Below are positions 28,914 through 38,803 of a DNA stretch of 64,000 bases, piece by piece. A program made the translations under genes and the position numbers. The notes under the pieces were generated by a model. That model made no database searches. It had not been told where the DNA came from and was given only the letters and a program-made list of their open reading frames with translations. Source of the stretch: Pseudomonas shahriarae (GTDB lineage Bacteria; Pseudomonadota; Gammaproteobacteria; Pseudomonadales; Pseudomonadaceae); NCBI RefSeq assembly GCF_014268455.2, contig NZ_CP077085.1:4133001-4197000 (forward strand), written 5' to 3'. Each line of letters opens with the position of its first letter. The stretch's first letter is position 1.

Positions 28914-29028
28914 TGATCGTTCCCATGCTCTGCGTGGGAACGCTGCCGTGGACGCTCCGCGTCCATTCCTGAGGCTGTGACGCGGAGCGTCAGGGGAGGC
29001 ATTCCCACGCGGAGCGTGGGAACGATCA
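28914..29028. repeat. Complex inverted repeat between usg and asd
   Basis: Outer arms tgatcgttccca / gtgggaacgatca and inner arms gacgctccgcgtc / gacgcggagcgtc form a two-part hairpin. The 'cgttcccacgctctgcgtgggaacg' family is dispersed in fluorescens-group genomes. No gene fits here. Confidence 0.8.
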
Positions 29029-29037
29029 GGCATAAAA

Positions 29038-29066
29038 AACCCGCGCCTGTCACCAGAACGCGGGTT
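29038..29066 (-). terminator. Terminator of asd
   Basis: An aacccgcg / cgcgggtt stem followed on the minus strand by TTTTTT, 20 bp after the asd stop. Confidence 0.88.
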
Positions 29067-29086
29067 TCTTCAACACCACAAAGCGA

Positions 29087-30199
29087 TCAACGCTCCAGCA
29101 GGATCCGCAACATCCGGCGCAGCGGCTCGGCCGCGCCCCACAGCAGCTGGTCACCTACAGTGAAGGCGCCCAGGTACTGGGTGCCCATGTTCAGCTTGCG
29201 CAGACGGCCCACCGGTACATTCAGGGTGCCTGTGACCTTGGTCGGGCTCAGCTCCTGCATGCTGATTTCGCGGCTGTTCGGCACCAGCTTGACCCACGGG
29301 TTGTGCTGGCTGATCAGCCCTTCGATGTCGGCGATCGGCACGTCTTTGTTGAGCTTGATGGTCAGCGCCTGGCTGTGGCAGCGCATGGCGCCGATCCGCA
29401 CACAGATACCGTCCACCGGGATCGGGTTCTTGAAGCGCCCGAGGATCTTGTTGGTCTCGGCCTGGGCCTTCCACTCTTCGCGGCTCTGGCCGTTCGGCAG
29501 TTCCTTGTCGATCCACGGGATCAGGCTGCCGGCCAAGGGCACGCCGAAGTTCTCGGTCGGGTAGGCGTCGCTGCGCATGGCCTCGGCCACACGGCGGTCG
29601 ATGTCGAGGATCGCGCTGGCCGGGTCGGCCAGTTGATCGGCGACGGCCGCGTGGGTCGCGCCCATCTGCTTGATCAGCTCACGCATGTTCTGCGCGCCGG
29701 CACCGGAGGCCGCCTGATAGGTCATGGCGCTCATCCACTCCACCAGCCCGGCTTCGAACAGGCCACCCAGGCCCATCAGCATCAGGCTGACGGTGCAGTT
29801 GCCGCCGACATAGTTCTTGGTGCCGGCGTCAAGCTGCTGGTCGATGACCTTGCGGTTGACCGGGTCGAGGATGATCACCGCGTCGTCCTGCATACGCAGG
29901 CTGGACGCGGCGTCGATCCAGTAGCCCTGCCAGCCGGCTTCGCGCAGTTTGGGGAAGACTTCACTGGTGTAGTCGCCACCCTGGCAGGTCAGAATGACGT
30001 CGAGGGTCTTCAGCTCTTCAATGTTGTAGGCGTCCTTGAGCGGGGCGATATCCTTGCCCACGGACGGCCCTTGGCCACCGACATTCGAAGTGGTGAAAAA
30101 CACCGGCTCAATAAGATCGAAATCCTGCTCTTCCAGCATCCGCTGCATGAGCACGGAACCGACCATACCGCGCCAACCGATCAGACCTACACGTTTCAT
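29087..30199 (-). CDS. asd: Aspartate-semialdehyde dehydrogenase
   Basis: A 370-residue NADPH enzyme that converts aspartyl phosphate to the semialdehyde for lysine, threonine, methionine and diaminopimelate synthesis. [17 protein letters not shown] is the nucleotide motif. Cys135 in [17 protein letters not shown] is the nucleophile, and the catalytic His is in the [18 protein letters not shown] region. It lies 64 bp downstream of leuB. Confidence 0.96.
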   Translation of the reverse strand: MKRVGLIGWRGMVGSVLMQRMLEEQDFDLIEPVFFTTSNVGGQGPSVGKDIAPLKDAYNIEELKTLDVILTCQGGDYTSEVFPKLREAGWQGYWIDAASSLRMQDDAVIILDPVNRKVIDQQLDAGTKNYVGGNCTVSLMLMGLGGLFEAGLVEWMSAMTYQAASGAGAQNMRELIKQMGATHAAVADQLADPASAILDIDRRVAEAMRSDAYPTENFGVPLAGSLIPWIDKELPNGQSREEWKAQAETNKILGRFKNPIPVDGICVRIGAMRCHSQALTIKLNKDVPIADIEGLISQHNPWVKLVPNSREISMQELSPTKVTGTLNVPVGRLRKLNMGTQYLGAFTVGDQLLWGAAEPLRRMLRILLER

Positions 30200-30263
30200 C
30201 GCAACTACACCTTGTTAAAAAGTGGGCCGCCTTGCAGCAACAACTGCAAGCGGGCCAGAGAGA

Positions 30264-31346
30264 TTACAGATTCCGCAGCGCGGCGACTACTGCGTCGCCC
30301 ATTTCCTGCGTCCCGACCTTGGTGCAACCCTGTGACCAGATGTCGCCGGTACGCAGGCCCTGGTCCAGCACCAGGCTCACCGCCTGCTCGATGGCATCCG
30401 CCGCTGCGCTCAGGTTGAAGCTGTAGCGCAACATCATCGACACCGACAAAATGGTCGCCAACGGGTTGGCAATGCCCTGGCCCGCGATGTCCGGCGCCGA
30501 ACCGTGGCACGGCTCGTACATGCCCTTGTTGTTGGTGTCCAGGGACGCCGACGGCAGCATGCCGATGGAACCGGTGAGCATCGAAGCCTGGTCGGACAGG
30601 ATGTCGCCAAACAGGTTGTCGGTGACGATCACGTCGAACTGCTTGGGCGCACGCACCAGTTGCATGGCGGCGTTATCCACATACATGTGGCTCAGCTCGA
30701 CGTCCGGGTAATCCTTGGCCACTTCTTCGACGATTTCGCGCCACAGTTGGCTGGACGCCAGGACGTTGGCCTTGTCCACCGAGCAGACCTTCTTGCCACG
30801 CACACGGGCCATGTCGAAACCGACACGGGCGATGCGGCGGATTTCGCTCTCGCTGTACGGCAGGGTGTCGTAGGCCTGGCGCTCGCCATTCTCCAGCTCA
30901 CGCACGCCCCGTGGCGAGCCAAAGTAGATGCCACCGGTCAGCTCACGCACGATCAGGATATCCAGGCCCGCCACCACTTCCGGCTTGAGGCTCGACGCGT
31001 CGGCCAGTTGCGGATAGAGGATCGCCGGGCGCAGGTTACCGAACAGGCCCAGTTGCGCACGGATCTTCAGCAGGCCGCGTTCTGGGCGGATGTCGCGTTC
31101 GATCTTGTCCCATTTCGGCCCGCCCACGGCGCCGAGCAGCACGGCGTCGGCAGCTCGGGCGCGGTCGAGGGTTTCATCGGCCAGGGGCACGCCGTGCTTG
31201 TCGATGGCGGCGCCGCCGATCACGTCGTGGCTCAATTCAAAGCCCAGGCTGTACTTGCTGTTGGCCAATTCCAGGACCTTGACCGCTTCGGCCATGATTT
31301 CCGGGCCAATACCGTCGCCAGGGAGAATCAGAATCTGCTTGCTCAT
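30264..31346 (-). CDS. leuB: 3-Isopropylmalate dehydrogenase
   Basis: A 360-residue NAD enzyme that oxidatively decarboxylates 3-isopropylmalate in leucine synthesis. It begins [25 protein letters not shown]. The substrate-binding Arg and Tyr residues sit in [10 protein letters not shown] and [37 protein letters not shown] carries the metal-binding Asp residues. The order leuC-leuD-methyltransferase-leuB-asd is typical of Pseudomonas. Confidence 0.96.
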   Translation of the reverse strand: MSKQILILPGDGIGPEIMAEAVKVLELANSKYSLGFELSHDVIGGAAIDKHGVPLADETLDRARAADAVLLGAVGGPKWDKIERDIRPERGLLKIRAQLGLFGNLRPAILYPQLADASSLKPEVVAGLDILIVRELTGGIYFGSPRGVRELENGERQAYDTLPYSESEIRRIARVGFDMARVRGKKVCSVDKANVLASSQLWREIVEEVAKDYPDVELSHMYVDNAAMQLVRAPKQFDVIVTDNLFGDILSDQASMLTGSIGMLPSASLDTNNKGMYEPCHGSAPDIAGQGIANPLATILSVSMMLRYSFNLSAAADAIEQAVSLVLDQGLRTGDIWSQGCTKVGTQEMGDAVVAALRNL

Positions 31347-31399
31347 GAGTTCCTCATTTCATCAAGCGACCCGCCCGTGGGCAGGTCGGGAAAAATTAA

Positions 31400-32164
31400 T
31401 CAGCGCTCAGCGAACACCACCAGCACGTCGGTGCTGAAGGTGCCGTCGGCTTGAATTTCATAGTAATCGCGCACTTCCTGGCCCATCGCCTGCTGCAACG
31501 CCAGGATTGCTGCGCGCAATACGGGCGGGGTGCGCATGCGTTCGACCCACGAGGTGTATTCCAGGCGCAGGCGCTGGCGACTGCTGTTGCGCACATGCAG
31601 GCCGGCTTCGTTGAGCTGGCGCATCCACTCGCCGGCGCAATAATCGCGCACATGGCTGGTGTCGCGCAGCACTTCGACGGTTTGCAGGTAAGTGTCCAAC
31701 AGCGGGCTGCCCGGTGACAAGACATCGACAAACGCCGCCACGCCGCCCGGCTTGAGCACCCGGCGCACTTCGCGCAGGGCCAGGCCGAGGTCGCTCCAGT
31801 GATGGGCCGAGTAGCGGCTGAACACGAAGTCGAACTCGCCATCGGCGAATGGCAGGCGCTCGGCGGCGCCGTGCAGGGTGCGGATGTTGTCCAGGCCGCG
31901 CTCCACGGCCGCCGCGGCGACCACGTCGAGCATCTGCTGGGACAGGTCGTAGGCCACCACTTCCTTGACCAGCGGTGCTACATGGAAACTCACGTGACCG
32001 GCGCCACAGCCCAGGTCCAGCAGGCGTGCCGCGCCCTGCCCGGCCAGTTCGGCCTGCAGCAGTGCGAACTCGGTGCCCTGGGCGTGCACGGCACTGCTCA
32101 GGTAGGCCGAGGCCTGTTCGCCGAATTGTTTTTGCACGACTTGGGTGTGGGCGGTGCTGGTCAT
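31400..32164 (-). CDS. Class I SAM-dependent methyltransferase
   Basis: A 254-residue protein in the leu cluster. Motif I is LLDLGCGAGHVSFHV (about residues 47-61), followed by VAYDLSQQMLD, then FDFVFSRYSAHHWSDLGLALREV (UbiE/BioC-like motif II/III) and LKPGGVAAFVDVL. The ATG at 32164 is preceded by AGGA; a longer frame to 32194 is unsupported. The substrate is unknown. It is conserved between leuD and leuB in pseudomonads, but no role in leucine synthesis is known to me. Confidence 0.85.
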   Translation of the reverse strand: MTSTAHTQVVQKQFGEQASAYLSSAVHAQGTEFALLQAELAGQGAARLLDLGCGAGHVSFHVAPLVKEVVAYDLSQQMLDVVAAAAVERGLDNIRTLHGAAERLPFADGEFDFVFSRYSAHHWSDLGLALREVRRVLKPGGVAAFVDVLSPGSPLLDTYLQTVEVLRDTSHVRDYCAGEWMRQLNEAGLHVRNSSRQRLRLEYTSWVERMRTPPVLRAAILALQQAMGQEVRDYYEIQADGTFSTDVLVVFAER

Positions 32165-32202
32165 GGTGATGTTCCTGGCTTTTGTGGTGTTCATACAGGC
32201 CT

Positions 32203-32285
32203 TTCGCGAGCAAGCCCGCTACCGCATTTGAGCGCATTTCAACTGAAGGAACTCGGTCGAATGTGGGAGCGGGCTTGCTCGCGAA
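32203..32285. repeat. REPIN (paired REP sequences)
   Basis: A perfect 18-bp inverted repeat (ttcgcgagcaagcccgct / agcgggcttgctcgcgaa) with a 47-bp centre, between leuD and the methyltransferase gene. Confidence 0.88.
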
Positions 32286-32309
32286 GGGGCCAGTCCAGCC
32301 TACATAGAA

Positions 32310-32954
32310 TTACGCATCACGAAACAACCAAGGCTGGCTGGCCCGGTGCTTGGCTTCAAACGCGGCAATCGCCTCGCCGTCCTGCAAGGTCAGGCCGATA
32401 TCGTCCAGGCCATTGATCAGGCAGTGTTTGCGGAAGGCATCCACTTCAAAGTGGTACACCTTGCCATCCGGACGGGTCACGGTCTGTGCGGCGAGGTCGA
32501 CGGTCAACTGGTAGCCGACATTGGCTTCCACTTGCTGGAACAACTCGTCCACTTCGGCATCGCTCAAGATGATCGGCAGCAAGCCGTTCTTGAAGCTGTT
32601 GTTGAAGAAGATGTCGGCGTAGCTCGGCGCAATAATGCTGCGAAAGCCATATTCTTCCAGGGCCCACGGCGCGTGTTCACGGCTGGAGCCGCAACCGAAG
32701 TTTTCCCGGGCCAACAACACGCTGGCGCCCTGATAGCGCTCGGCGTTGAGCACAAAATCCTTGTTCAACGGGCGCTTGGAGTTGTCCTGGTAGGCGTAGC
32801 CCACGTCCAGGTAGCGCCACTCATCGAACAGGTTCGGGCCGAAACCGGTGCGCTTGATCGACTTCAAGAACTGCTTGGGGATGATCTGGTCGGTGTCCAC
32901 GTTGGCACGGTCCAACGGCGCGACAAGACCGGTGTGTTGGGTAAAAGCTCTCAT
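32310..32954 (-). CDS. leuD: 3-Isopropylmalate dehydratase small subunit
   Basis: A 214-residue swivelling subunit of isopropylmalate isomerase, partner of LeuC. It begins [30 protein letters not shown]. The substrate loop is [16 protein letters not shown], followed by [15 protein letters not shown]. It lies 10 bp downstream of leuC and is cotranscribed. Confidence 0.96.
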   Translation of the reverse strand: MRAFTQHTGLVAPLDRANVDTDQIIPKQFLKSIKRTGFGPNLFDEWRYLDVGYAYQDNSKRPLNKDFVLNAERYQGASVLLARENFGCGSSREHAPWALEEYGFRSIIAPSYADIFFNNSFKNGLLPIILSDAEVDELFQQVEANVGYQLTVDLAAQTVTRPDGKVYHFEVDAFRKHCLINGLDDIGLTLQDGEAIAAFEAKHRASQPWLFRDA

Positions 32955-32964
32955 CGGGTATTCC

Positions 32965-34383
32965 TCAGATCAATTCGCGAACGTCGATGAAACGACCGTT
33001 GACGGCAGCGGCGGCGGCCATGGCCGGGCTGACCAGGTGGGTACGGCCACCGGCGCCCTGACGCCCTTCGAAGTTACGGTTGGAGGTGGACGCGCAATGC
33101 TCCCCCGACTCCAAACGGTCCGGGTTCATCGCCAGGCACATCGAGCAGCCCGGCTCACGCCATTCAAAACCGGCTTCGAGGAAGATCTTGTCCAGCCCTT
33201 CGGCCTCAGCCTGGGCCTTCACCAGGCCCGAACCTGGCACCACAATGGCTTGCTTGATGGTCGAGGCCACTTTGCGGCCCTTGGCGATCACCGCCGCGGC
33301 GCGCAAGTCTTCGATCCGCGAGTTGGTGCAGGAACCGATAAACACGCGGTCCAACTGGATGTCGGTGATCGCCTGGTTGGCTTTCAAGCCCATGTACTTC
33401 AAGGCGCGCTCGATGGAGCCGCGCTTGACCAGATCGGCTTCCTGGGCCGGGTCCGGCACGTTCTGATCAACGGCCAGGACCATTTCCGGCGAGGTGCCCC
33501 AGCTGACCTGTGGCTTGATCTGGGCCGCGTCGAGCTCGACCACGGTATCGAACACCGCGTCGGCGTCGGACACCAGGTCTTTCCAGGCCTCGACGGCAGC
33601 CTCCCACTCGGCGCCAGCCGGTGCGAAAGGTCGGCCTTTGACGTATTCCACGGTTTTTTCATCCGCCGCGACCATGCCCACCCGGGCACCGGCTTCGATG
33701 GACATGTTGCAGATGGTCATGCGGCCTTCGATGGACAGGTCGCGAATCGCGCTGCCGGCAAACTCGATGGCATGCCCGTTACCGCCAGCGGTACCGATCT
33801 TGCCGATCACGGCCAGCACGATGTCCTTGGCGGTCACACCGAACGGCAACTTGCCTTCGACGCGCACCAGCATGTTCTTCATTTTTTTGGCGACCAGGCA
33901 CTGGGTGGCGAACACATGTTCTACCTCGGAGGTGCCAATGCCGTGGGCCAAGGCACCGAATGCACCGTGGGTCGAGGTGTGGGAGTCGCCGCAGACCACG
34001 GTCATGCCCGGCAAGGTCGCGCCCTGCTCCGGGCCGATCACGTGGACGATGCCCTGGCGCACGTCGTTCATCTTGAATTCGGTGATGCCGTACTCGTCGC
34101 AATAGTCGTCGAGAGTCTGGACCTGCAAGCGCGAGACCTGGTCGGCAATGGCTTCGATGCCGCCCTTGCGCTCCGGGGTGGTTGGCACGTTGTGGTCCGG
34201 GGTGGCGATGATCGAGTCGACGCGCCAAGGCTTGCGCCCGGCCAGTCGCAGGCCTTCGAACGCTTGGGGCGAGGTCACTTCGTGGATGATGTGACGGTCG
34301 ATGTAGATCAGCGACGACCCATCATCGCGCCGTTTCACTTCATGGGAATCCCAGAGTTTGTCGTAAAGCGTTTTGCCGGCCAT
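32965..34383 (-). CDS. leuC: 3-Isopropylmalate dehydratase large subunit
   Basis: A 472-residue aconitase-family enzyme. The 4Fe-4S ligand Cys residues are in [13 protein letters not shown] and [10 protein letters not shown]. Substrate residues are in [29 protein letters not shown], and the N-terminus is [13 protein letters not shown]. It is the first gene of the leuCD operon and divergent from a LysR gene that may regulate it. Confidence 0.96.
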   Translation of the reverse strand: MAGKTLYDKLWDSHEVKRRDDGSSLIYIDRHIIHEVTSPQAFEGLRLAGRKPWRVDSIIATPDHNVPTTPERKGGIEAIADQVSRLQVQTLDDYCDEYGITEFKMNDVRQGIVHVIGPEQGATLPGMTVVCGDSHTSTHGAFGALAHGIGTSEVEHVFATQCLVAKKMKNMLVRVEGKLPFGVTAKDIVLAVIGKIGTAGGNGHAIEFAGSAIRDLSIEGRMTICNMSIEAGARVGMVAADEKTVEYVKGRPFAPAGAEWEAAVEAWKDLVSDADAVFDTVVELDAAQIKPQVSWGTSPEMVLAVDQNVPDPAQEADLVKRGSIERALKYMGLKANQAITDIQLDRVFIGSCTNSRIEDLRAAAVIAKGRKVASTIKQAIVVPGSGLVKAQAEAEGLDKIFLEAGFEWREPGCSMCLAMNPDRLESGEHCASTSNRNFEGRQGAGGRTHLVSPAMAAAAAVNGRFIDVRELI

Positions 34384-34529
34384 CAGTCGGTCCTCATCAG
34401 CGTCTTTCTATGCCCTGGGCGTTGAACGATTCAATAACCCTTTGGCTTGTGAGGCTGATGCTATGGCGTTACATTAAATAACTCAAATTCATATTTTTTA
34501 TGCTTTGGATAACCAACTGGAATACCACT

Positions 34530-35420
34530 ATGGACCTGGCCAACCTCAATGCCTTTATTGCCATCGCCGAAACCGGCAGCTTCTCCGGGGCCGGAGAGCG
34601 CCTGCACCTGACGCAACCAGCGATCAGCAAGCGCATTGCCGGCCTTGAGCAGCAATTGAAGGTGCGCTTGTTCGATCGGCTGGGCCGTGAGGTCGGCCTG
34701 ACAGAGGCCGGACGCGCCCTGCTGCCCCGTGCCTATCAGATCCTCAATGTGCTGGACGACACTCGCCGCGCCCTGACCAACCTGACCGGCGAAGTCAGCG
34801 GGCGCCTGACTCTGGCGACCAGCCATCACATCGGCCTGCACCGCCTGCCCCCGGTATTGCGCACTTTTACCCGGGAATACCCGAATGTGGCCCTGGATAT
34901 TCAGTTCCTGGACTCGGAAGTGGCCTACGAGGAAATCCTCCACGGCCGCGCCGAAGTGGCGGTCATTACCCTGGCCCCGGAGCCCCACAGCCTGGTGCGG
35001 GCCACCCCGGTGTGGGACGACCCCCTGGATTTCGTGGTGGCGCCCGAACACAGCCTGGCCAGTAACGGCACCATCAGCCTGACCGACATTGCCCGGCACC
35101 CGGCGGTATTCCCCGGCGGCAACACCTTTACCCACCATATCGTGCACCGCCTGTTCGAGGCCCAGGGCCTGACGCCGAACATCGCCATGAGCACTAACTA
35201 CCTGGAAACCATCAAGATGATGGTCTCCATCGGCCTGGCCTGGAGTGTCTTGCCACGCACCATGCTTGATGATCAAGTGGCCAGTATCGCTTTACCGGGC
35301 ATACAGCTCAGTCGCCAGCTAGGCTATATCGTGCACACCGAAAGGACGCTGTCGAACGCTGCGCGGGCTTTCATGAGCCTATTGGATGCACAGGTTGATC
35401 CGGCCGCGACGCCGGCATGA
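34530..35420 (+). CDS. LysR-family regulator divergent from leuC
   Basis: A 296-residue LTTR. It has an N-terminal HTH (MDLANLNAFIAIAETGSFSGAGERLHLTQPAISKR region) and a periplasmic-binding-like effector domain (LTLATSHHIGLHRLPPVL ...). The M at 34530 is preferred over an upstream in-frame start (34500) because it is the family start. The 146-bp AT-rich gap shared with leuC is where its site should lie, so control of leuCD is likely but inferred from position. Confidence 0.87.
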   Translation: MDLANLNAFIAIAETGSFSGAGERLHLTQPAISKRIAGLEQQLKVRLFDRLGREVGLTEAGRALLPRAYQILNVLDDTRRALTNLTGEVSGRLTLATSHHIGLHRLPPVLRTFTREYPNVALDIQFLDSEVAYEEILHGRAEVAVITLAPEPHSLVRATPVWDDPLDFVVAPEHSLASNGTISLTDIARHPAVFPGGNTFTHHIVHRLFEAQGLTPNIAMSTNYLETIKMMVSIGLAWSVLPRTMLDDQVASIALPGIQLSRQLGYIVHTERTLSNAARAFMSLLDAQVDPAATPA

Positions 35421-35483
35421 GGCCGTGCGGCCTGTAGACCCTGTTCCCGCGCCGAATGCCCATCGAGCCAAGGCCCCTTGATA

Positions 35484-38400
35484 ATGCCCAACCCCGTCGA
35501 TCCCGTGCCGCCGCTGCCCCGCATCCACGCCCTGGACCCCCAGCAGGCGGAACAAAGCTGGGAAAATGCCCCGCAGCTGTTGGCGGCGCTCAATGCCGCA
35601 CGGCTCGGTGCCTGGAGCTGGGATATCGACTGCGGGCGGATCAGTTGGTCGCGCGGCACCCAGGCGCTGTTCGGTTTCGACCCCCGGCAGCCGTTGCCCA
35701 AGGACCTGGACTACCTCGACTTGCTGGCCGCCGAAGACCGCGGCCGCGTGATCCGCGCGTTTCACGCGGTCCTGGCCGGCGCGCCCTTCGAGCAAGCCAT
35801 GCATCACCGCATCCAGTGGCCGGACGGCAGCCTGCACTGGCTGGAAATCAACGGCAGCCTGCAGCCGGATGCCTCGGGGCGCCGCCGGATGATCGGGGTG
35901 ATCCGTGAAACCACCCAGCAGCGCGAGCGCGAACATGCCCTGGGCCACTCGGAAAAACGCTTCGCCACGCTGTTCCACCTGTGCCCGAACATGGTCCTGC
36001 TGACCCGCCAGGAAGACGGCCTGATCAGCGAGGCCAACCAGTATTTCGAAAGCCTGTTCGGCTGGCCGGTCAACGATGCCATTGGTCGCACCACCCTCGA
36101 CCTGGGGCTGTGGGTCCACCCCGAGCAACGGGCCCTGTTGGTCAGGGCGACCCAGCGCAAAGGCGAACCGATCACCATGGAGGTGCAATTTCGCGCCAGC
36201 AATGGGCAAATCCATGACGGTACCCTCAGCGCGCAAAAGGTCGAACTCGACGGCCAGGCCTACCTCATCAGCACCTTCCTCGACACCACCGAGCGCAAGA
36301 ACGCCGAGCAGGCCCTCAAGGACAGTCAGGAGCGCCTGGACCTGGCCCTGGACTCGGCCCAACTGGGCACCTGGGACTGGCATATCCCCAGCGGCATGCT
36401 TTATGGCTCGGCGCGGGCCGCACAGTTGCACGGCCTGGATCCGCACCCGTTCCATGAGTCCTTCGATGCTTTTTTTGAAGGCATGCCCGATGAAGAGCGC
36501 GCCAGCATGCGCGATGCCTATCGCACCCTGCGTGAAGGGCCGGCCGGCAACTACCAGTTGACCTACCGCGTGCAACTGGGAGACGGCAGCTCGCGCTACC
36601 TGGAAAGCCGCGCCCGCCTGTATCGCGACGCCCAGGGCGCGCCGCTGCGCATGGCGGGCACCTTGCTGGATATCACCGACCAGGTCGAACGTGAACAGCG
36701 CCTGAGCGCCTCCGAAGAAAAGTTCGCCAGCCTGTTCCTCGCCAGCCCCGACCCGATTTGCGTAACCACTCTGGCCAGCGGCGAATTCGTTGAAATCAAC
36801 CCCAGCTTTACCCAGACCTTTGGCTGGAGCGCCGCCGAAGTCATCAACCACACCGCCGAGCAGATCGGCTTGTGGGATGAGCCGACCCAACGCCTGCAGC
36901 GCATCGAGCAAGTGATTCGCGAACAGGCGCTAAACAATGTGGCCATCATCGTCCATCACAAAAATGGCCAGCGCCTGACCTGCATGATTTCCAGCCGGTT
37001 GATCAAGGTCGGCCACCAGCGCTGCGTGGTCACCACCCTGCGCGATATCACCCAGCAACAGCGCTCGGAAGCGGCGCTCAAGGCCAGCGAAGAAAAGTTC
37101 GCCAAGGCCTTCCATTCCAGCCCCGACGCCGTGTCCATTACCGAGCGCGACACTGGGCGCTACGTGGAGGTCAATGACGGTTTCTGCCGCCTGACCGGCT
37201 ACCGCGCCGAGGAAGCGATCGGCCTGACCCTCTACCAGATCGGTATCTGGGCCGACGAAAACCAGCGCACCACGCTATTGGCCGAATTACAGGTCAAAGG
37301 CCGCATCCATCACATGGACATGCTCTGGCACAACAAACGCGGCGAGTTGCTGGCGGTGGAGGTGTCGGTCGAGCCGATTACCCTCAATGAAACGCCGTGC
37401 CTGCTGCTGACCGCACGGGATGTGAGCCTGCTGAAAAGTGCGCAGGCGCAGATCCGTCACCTGGCTTATCACGACCCCCTGACCAACCTGCCCAACCGCG
37501 CCCTGCTGATGGACCGCCTGAGCCAGCAGATCGCCTTGCTCAAACGCCACAACCTGCGGGGCGCGCTGCTGTTTCTGGACCTGGATCACTTCAAGCACAT
37601 CAACGATTCCCTCGGCCACCCGGTGGGCGACACCGTGCTGAAAATCGTCACCGCACGCCTGGAAGCCAGCGTGCGCATGGAGGACACGGTGGCGCGCCTG
37701 GGCGGCGATGAATTCGTGGTGCTGCTCAGCGGCCTGGAGGGTTCACGAATTGAGGTCAGTAAACAGGTGCAATTGCTGTCCAACACCCTGCGCGAGTTGC
37801 TGTCCGAGCCGATGTTTCTCGATGGTCAGCGCTTGCAGGTCACCCCCAGTATCGGCGTGGCGCTAATCCCCGATCACGGCTCGACGCCGGCGGACCTGCT
37901 CAAGCGCGCGGATATCGCCCTGTATCGGGCCAAGGACTCGGGGCGCAACACCACGCAGATGTTCCATAACAGCATGCAACGCACTGCCAGCGAGCGCCTG
38001 CGCATGGAGACGGATCTGCGCCTGGCGTTATCACGGGGCGAGTTCAGCGTGCATTACCAGCCCCAGGTGGATGCCCGGGACAATCGCATTGTCGGCGCCG
38101 AGGCCCTGGTGCGCTGGCAGCATCCGCAACTGGGCGCACAGTCACCCACAGAGTTCATCAAGGTTCTGGAGGACAGCGGACTGATCCTTGAGGTCGGCAC
38201 CTGGATCCTCGACGAAGCCTGCGCCGCGTTTGCCCGCCTGATCGCCGAAGGCCTGGTGGAGCCGGAAGGCTTCAGCCTGTGCGTGAATATCAGCCCCCGG
38301 CAGTTTCGCCAGAACGACTTTGTCGAACGGGTGGAGCGTAGCCTGACGCAGCATCACTTGCCGTTCAGCTTGCTGAAACTGGAAATCACCGAAGGCATTG

Positions 38401-38762
38401 TGATTCAAAATCTGGATGACACCATCAGCAAAATGCGCCGCCTGAAAAAGCTCGGGGTCAGCTTTGCCATGGACGATTTCGGCACCGGTTATTCATCCTT
38501 GACCTACCTCAAGCGCCTGCCGGTCGATGCCTTGAAAATCGATCAGTCATTTGTGCGCGACGCCACCCACGACCCCAACGACGCCGAGATCATCCGCGCG
38601 ATCGTGGCCATGGCGCGCAGCCTGAACCTGGAAGTGATTGCCGAAGGTGTGGAAACCCCTGAGCAACTGGCGTTCCTGCAAGGCCTGGGCTGCCATTTGT
38701 ATCAAGGCTATTTGCACAGCCGGCCATTGCCCCTGGAGGCATTTACGCTGCTATTGAGGTAA
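35484..38762 (+). CDS. Multi-PAS GGDEF/EAL cyclic-di-GMP protein
   Basis: A 1092-residue cytoplasmic protein with no TM helix or signal peptide. Five PAS/PAC units lie at about 35-148, 155-272, 283-402, 410-524 and 537-648. The GGDEF domain follows (GGDEF at 740-744, inhibitory RxxD at 731-734), then an EAL domain with AEALVRW at 872-878, DDFGTGYSSL and EGVE. Both catalytic motifs are intact, so it may make and break c-di-GMP. The several PAS units suggest sensing of a small ligand or redox state. The ATG at 35484 is preferred to a TTG six bases earlier. Confidence 0.92.
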   Translation: MPNPVDPVPPLPRIHALDPQQAEQSWENAPQLLAALNAARLGAWSWDIDCGRISWSRGTQALFGFDPRQPLPKDLDYLDLLAAEDRGRVIRAFHAVLAGAPFEQAMHHRIQWPDGSLHWLEINGSLQPDASGRRRMIGVIRETTQQREREHALGHSEKRFATLFHLCPNMVLLTRQEDGLISEANQYFESLFGWPVNDAIGRTTLDLGLWVHPEQRALLVRATQRKGEPITMEVQFRASNGQIHDGTLSAQKVELDGQAYLISTFLDTTERKNAEQALKDSQERLDLALDSAQLGTWDWHIPSGMLYGSARAAQLHGLDPHPFHESFDAFFEGMPDEERASMRDAYRTLREGPAGNYQLTYRVQLGDGSSRYLESRARLYRDAQGAPLRMAGTLLDITDQVEREQRLSASEEKFASLFLASPDPICVTTLASGEFVEINPSFTQTFGWSAAEVINHTAEQIGLWDEPTQRLQRIEQVIREQALNNVAIIVHHKNGQRLTCMISSRLIKVGHQRCVVTTLRDITQQQRSEAALKASEEKFAKAFHSSPDAVSITERDTGRYVEVNDGFCRLTGYRAEEAIGLTLYQIGIWADENQRTTLLAELQVKGRIHHMDMLWHNKRGELLAVEVSVEPITLNETPCLLLTARDVSLLKSAQAQIRHLAYHDPLTNLPNRALLMDRLSQQIALLKRHNLRGALLFLDLDHFKHINDSLGHPVGDTVLKIVTARLEASVRMEDTVARLGGDEFVVLLSGLEGSRIEVSKQVQLLSNTLRELLSEPMFLDGQRLQVTPSIGVALIPDHGSTPADLLKRADIALYRAKDSGRNTTQMFHNSMQRTASERLRMETDLRLALSRGEFSVHYQPQVDARDNRIVGAEALVRWQHPQLGAQSPTEFIKVLEDSGLILEVGTWILDEACAAFARLIAEGLVEPEGFSLCVNISPRQFRQNDFVERVERSLTQHHLPFSLLKLEITEGIVIQNLDDTISKMRRLKKLGVSFAMDDFGTGYSSLTYLKRLPVDALKIDQSFVRDATHDPNDAEIIRAIVAMARSLNLEVIAEGVETPEQLAFLQGLGCHLYQGYLHSRPLPLEAFTLLLR

Positions 38763-38803
38763 GCGCAGGGAGAGTGCCAAATACCCTCAGCCCTGCATTT
38801 GCC

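Noticed and set aside
32848..34425. Long plus-strand open frame opposite leuC
   Set aside because: Antisense to an intact leuC and without a plausible start signal.
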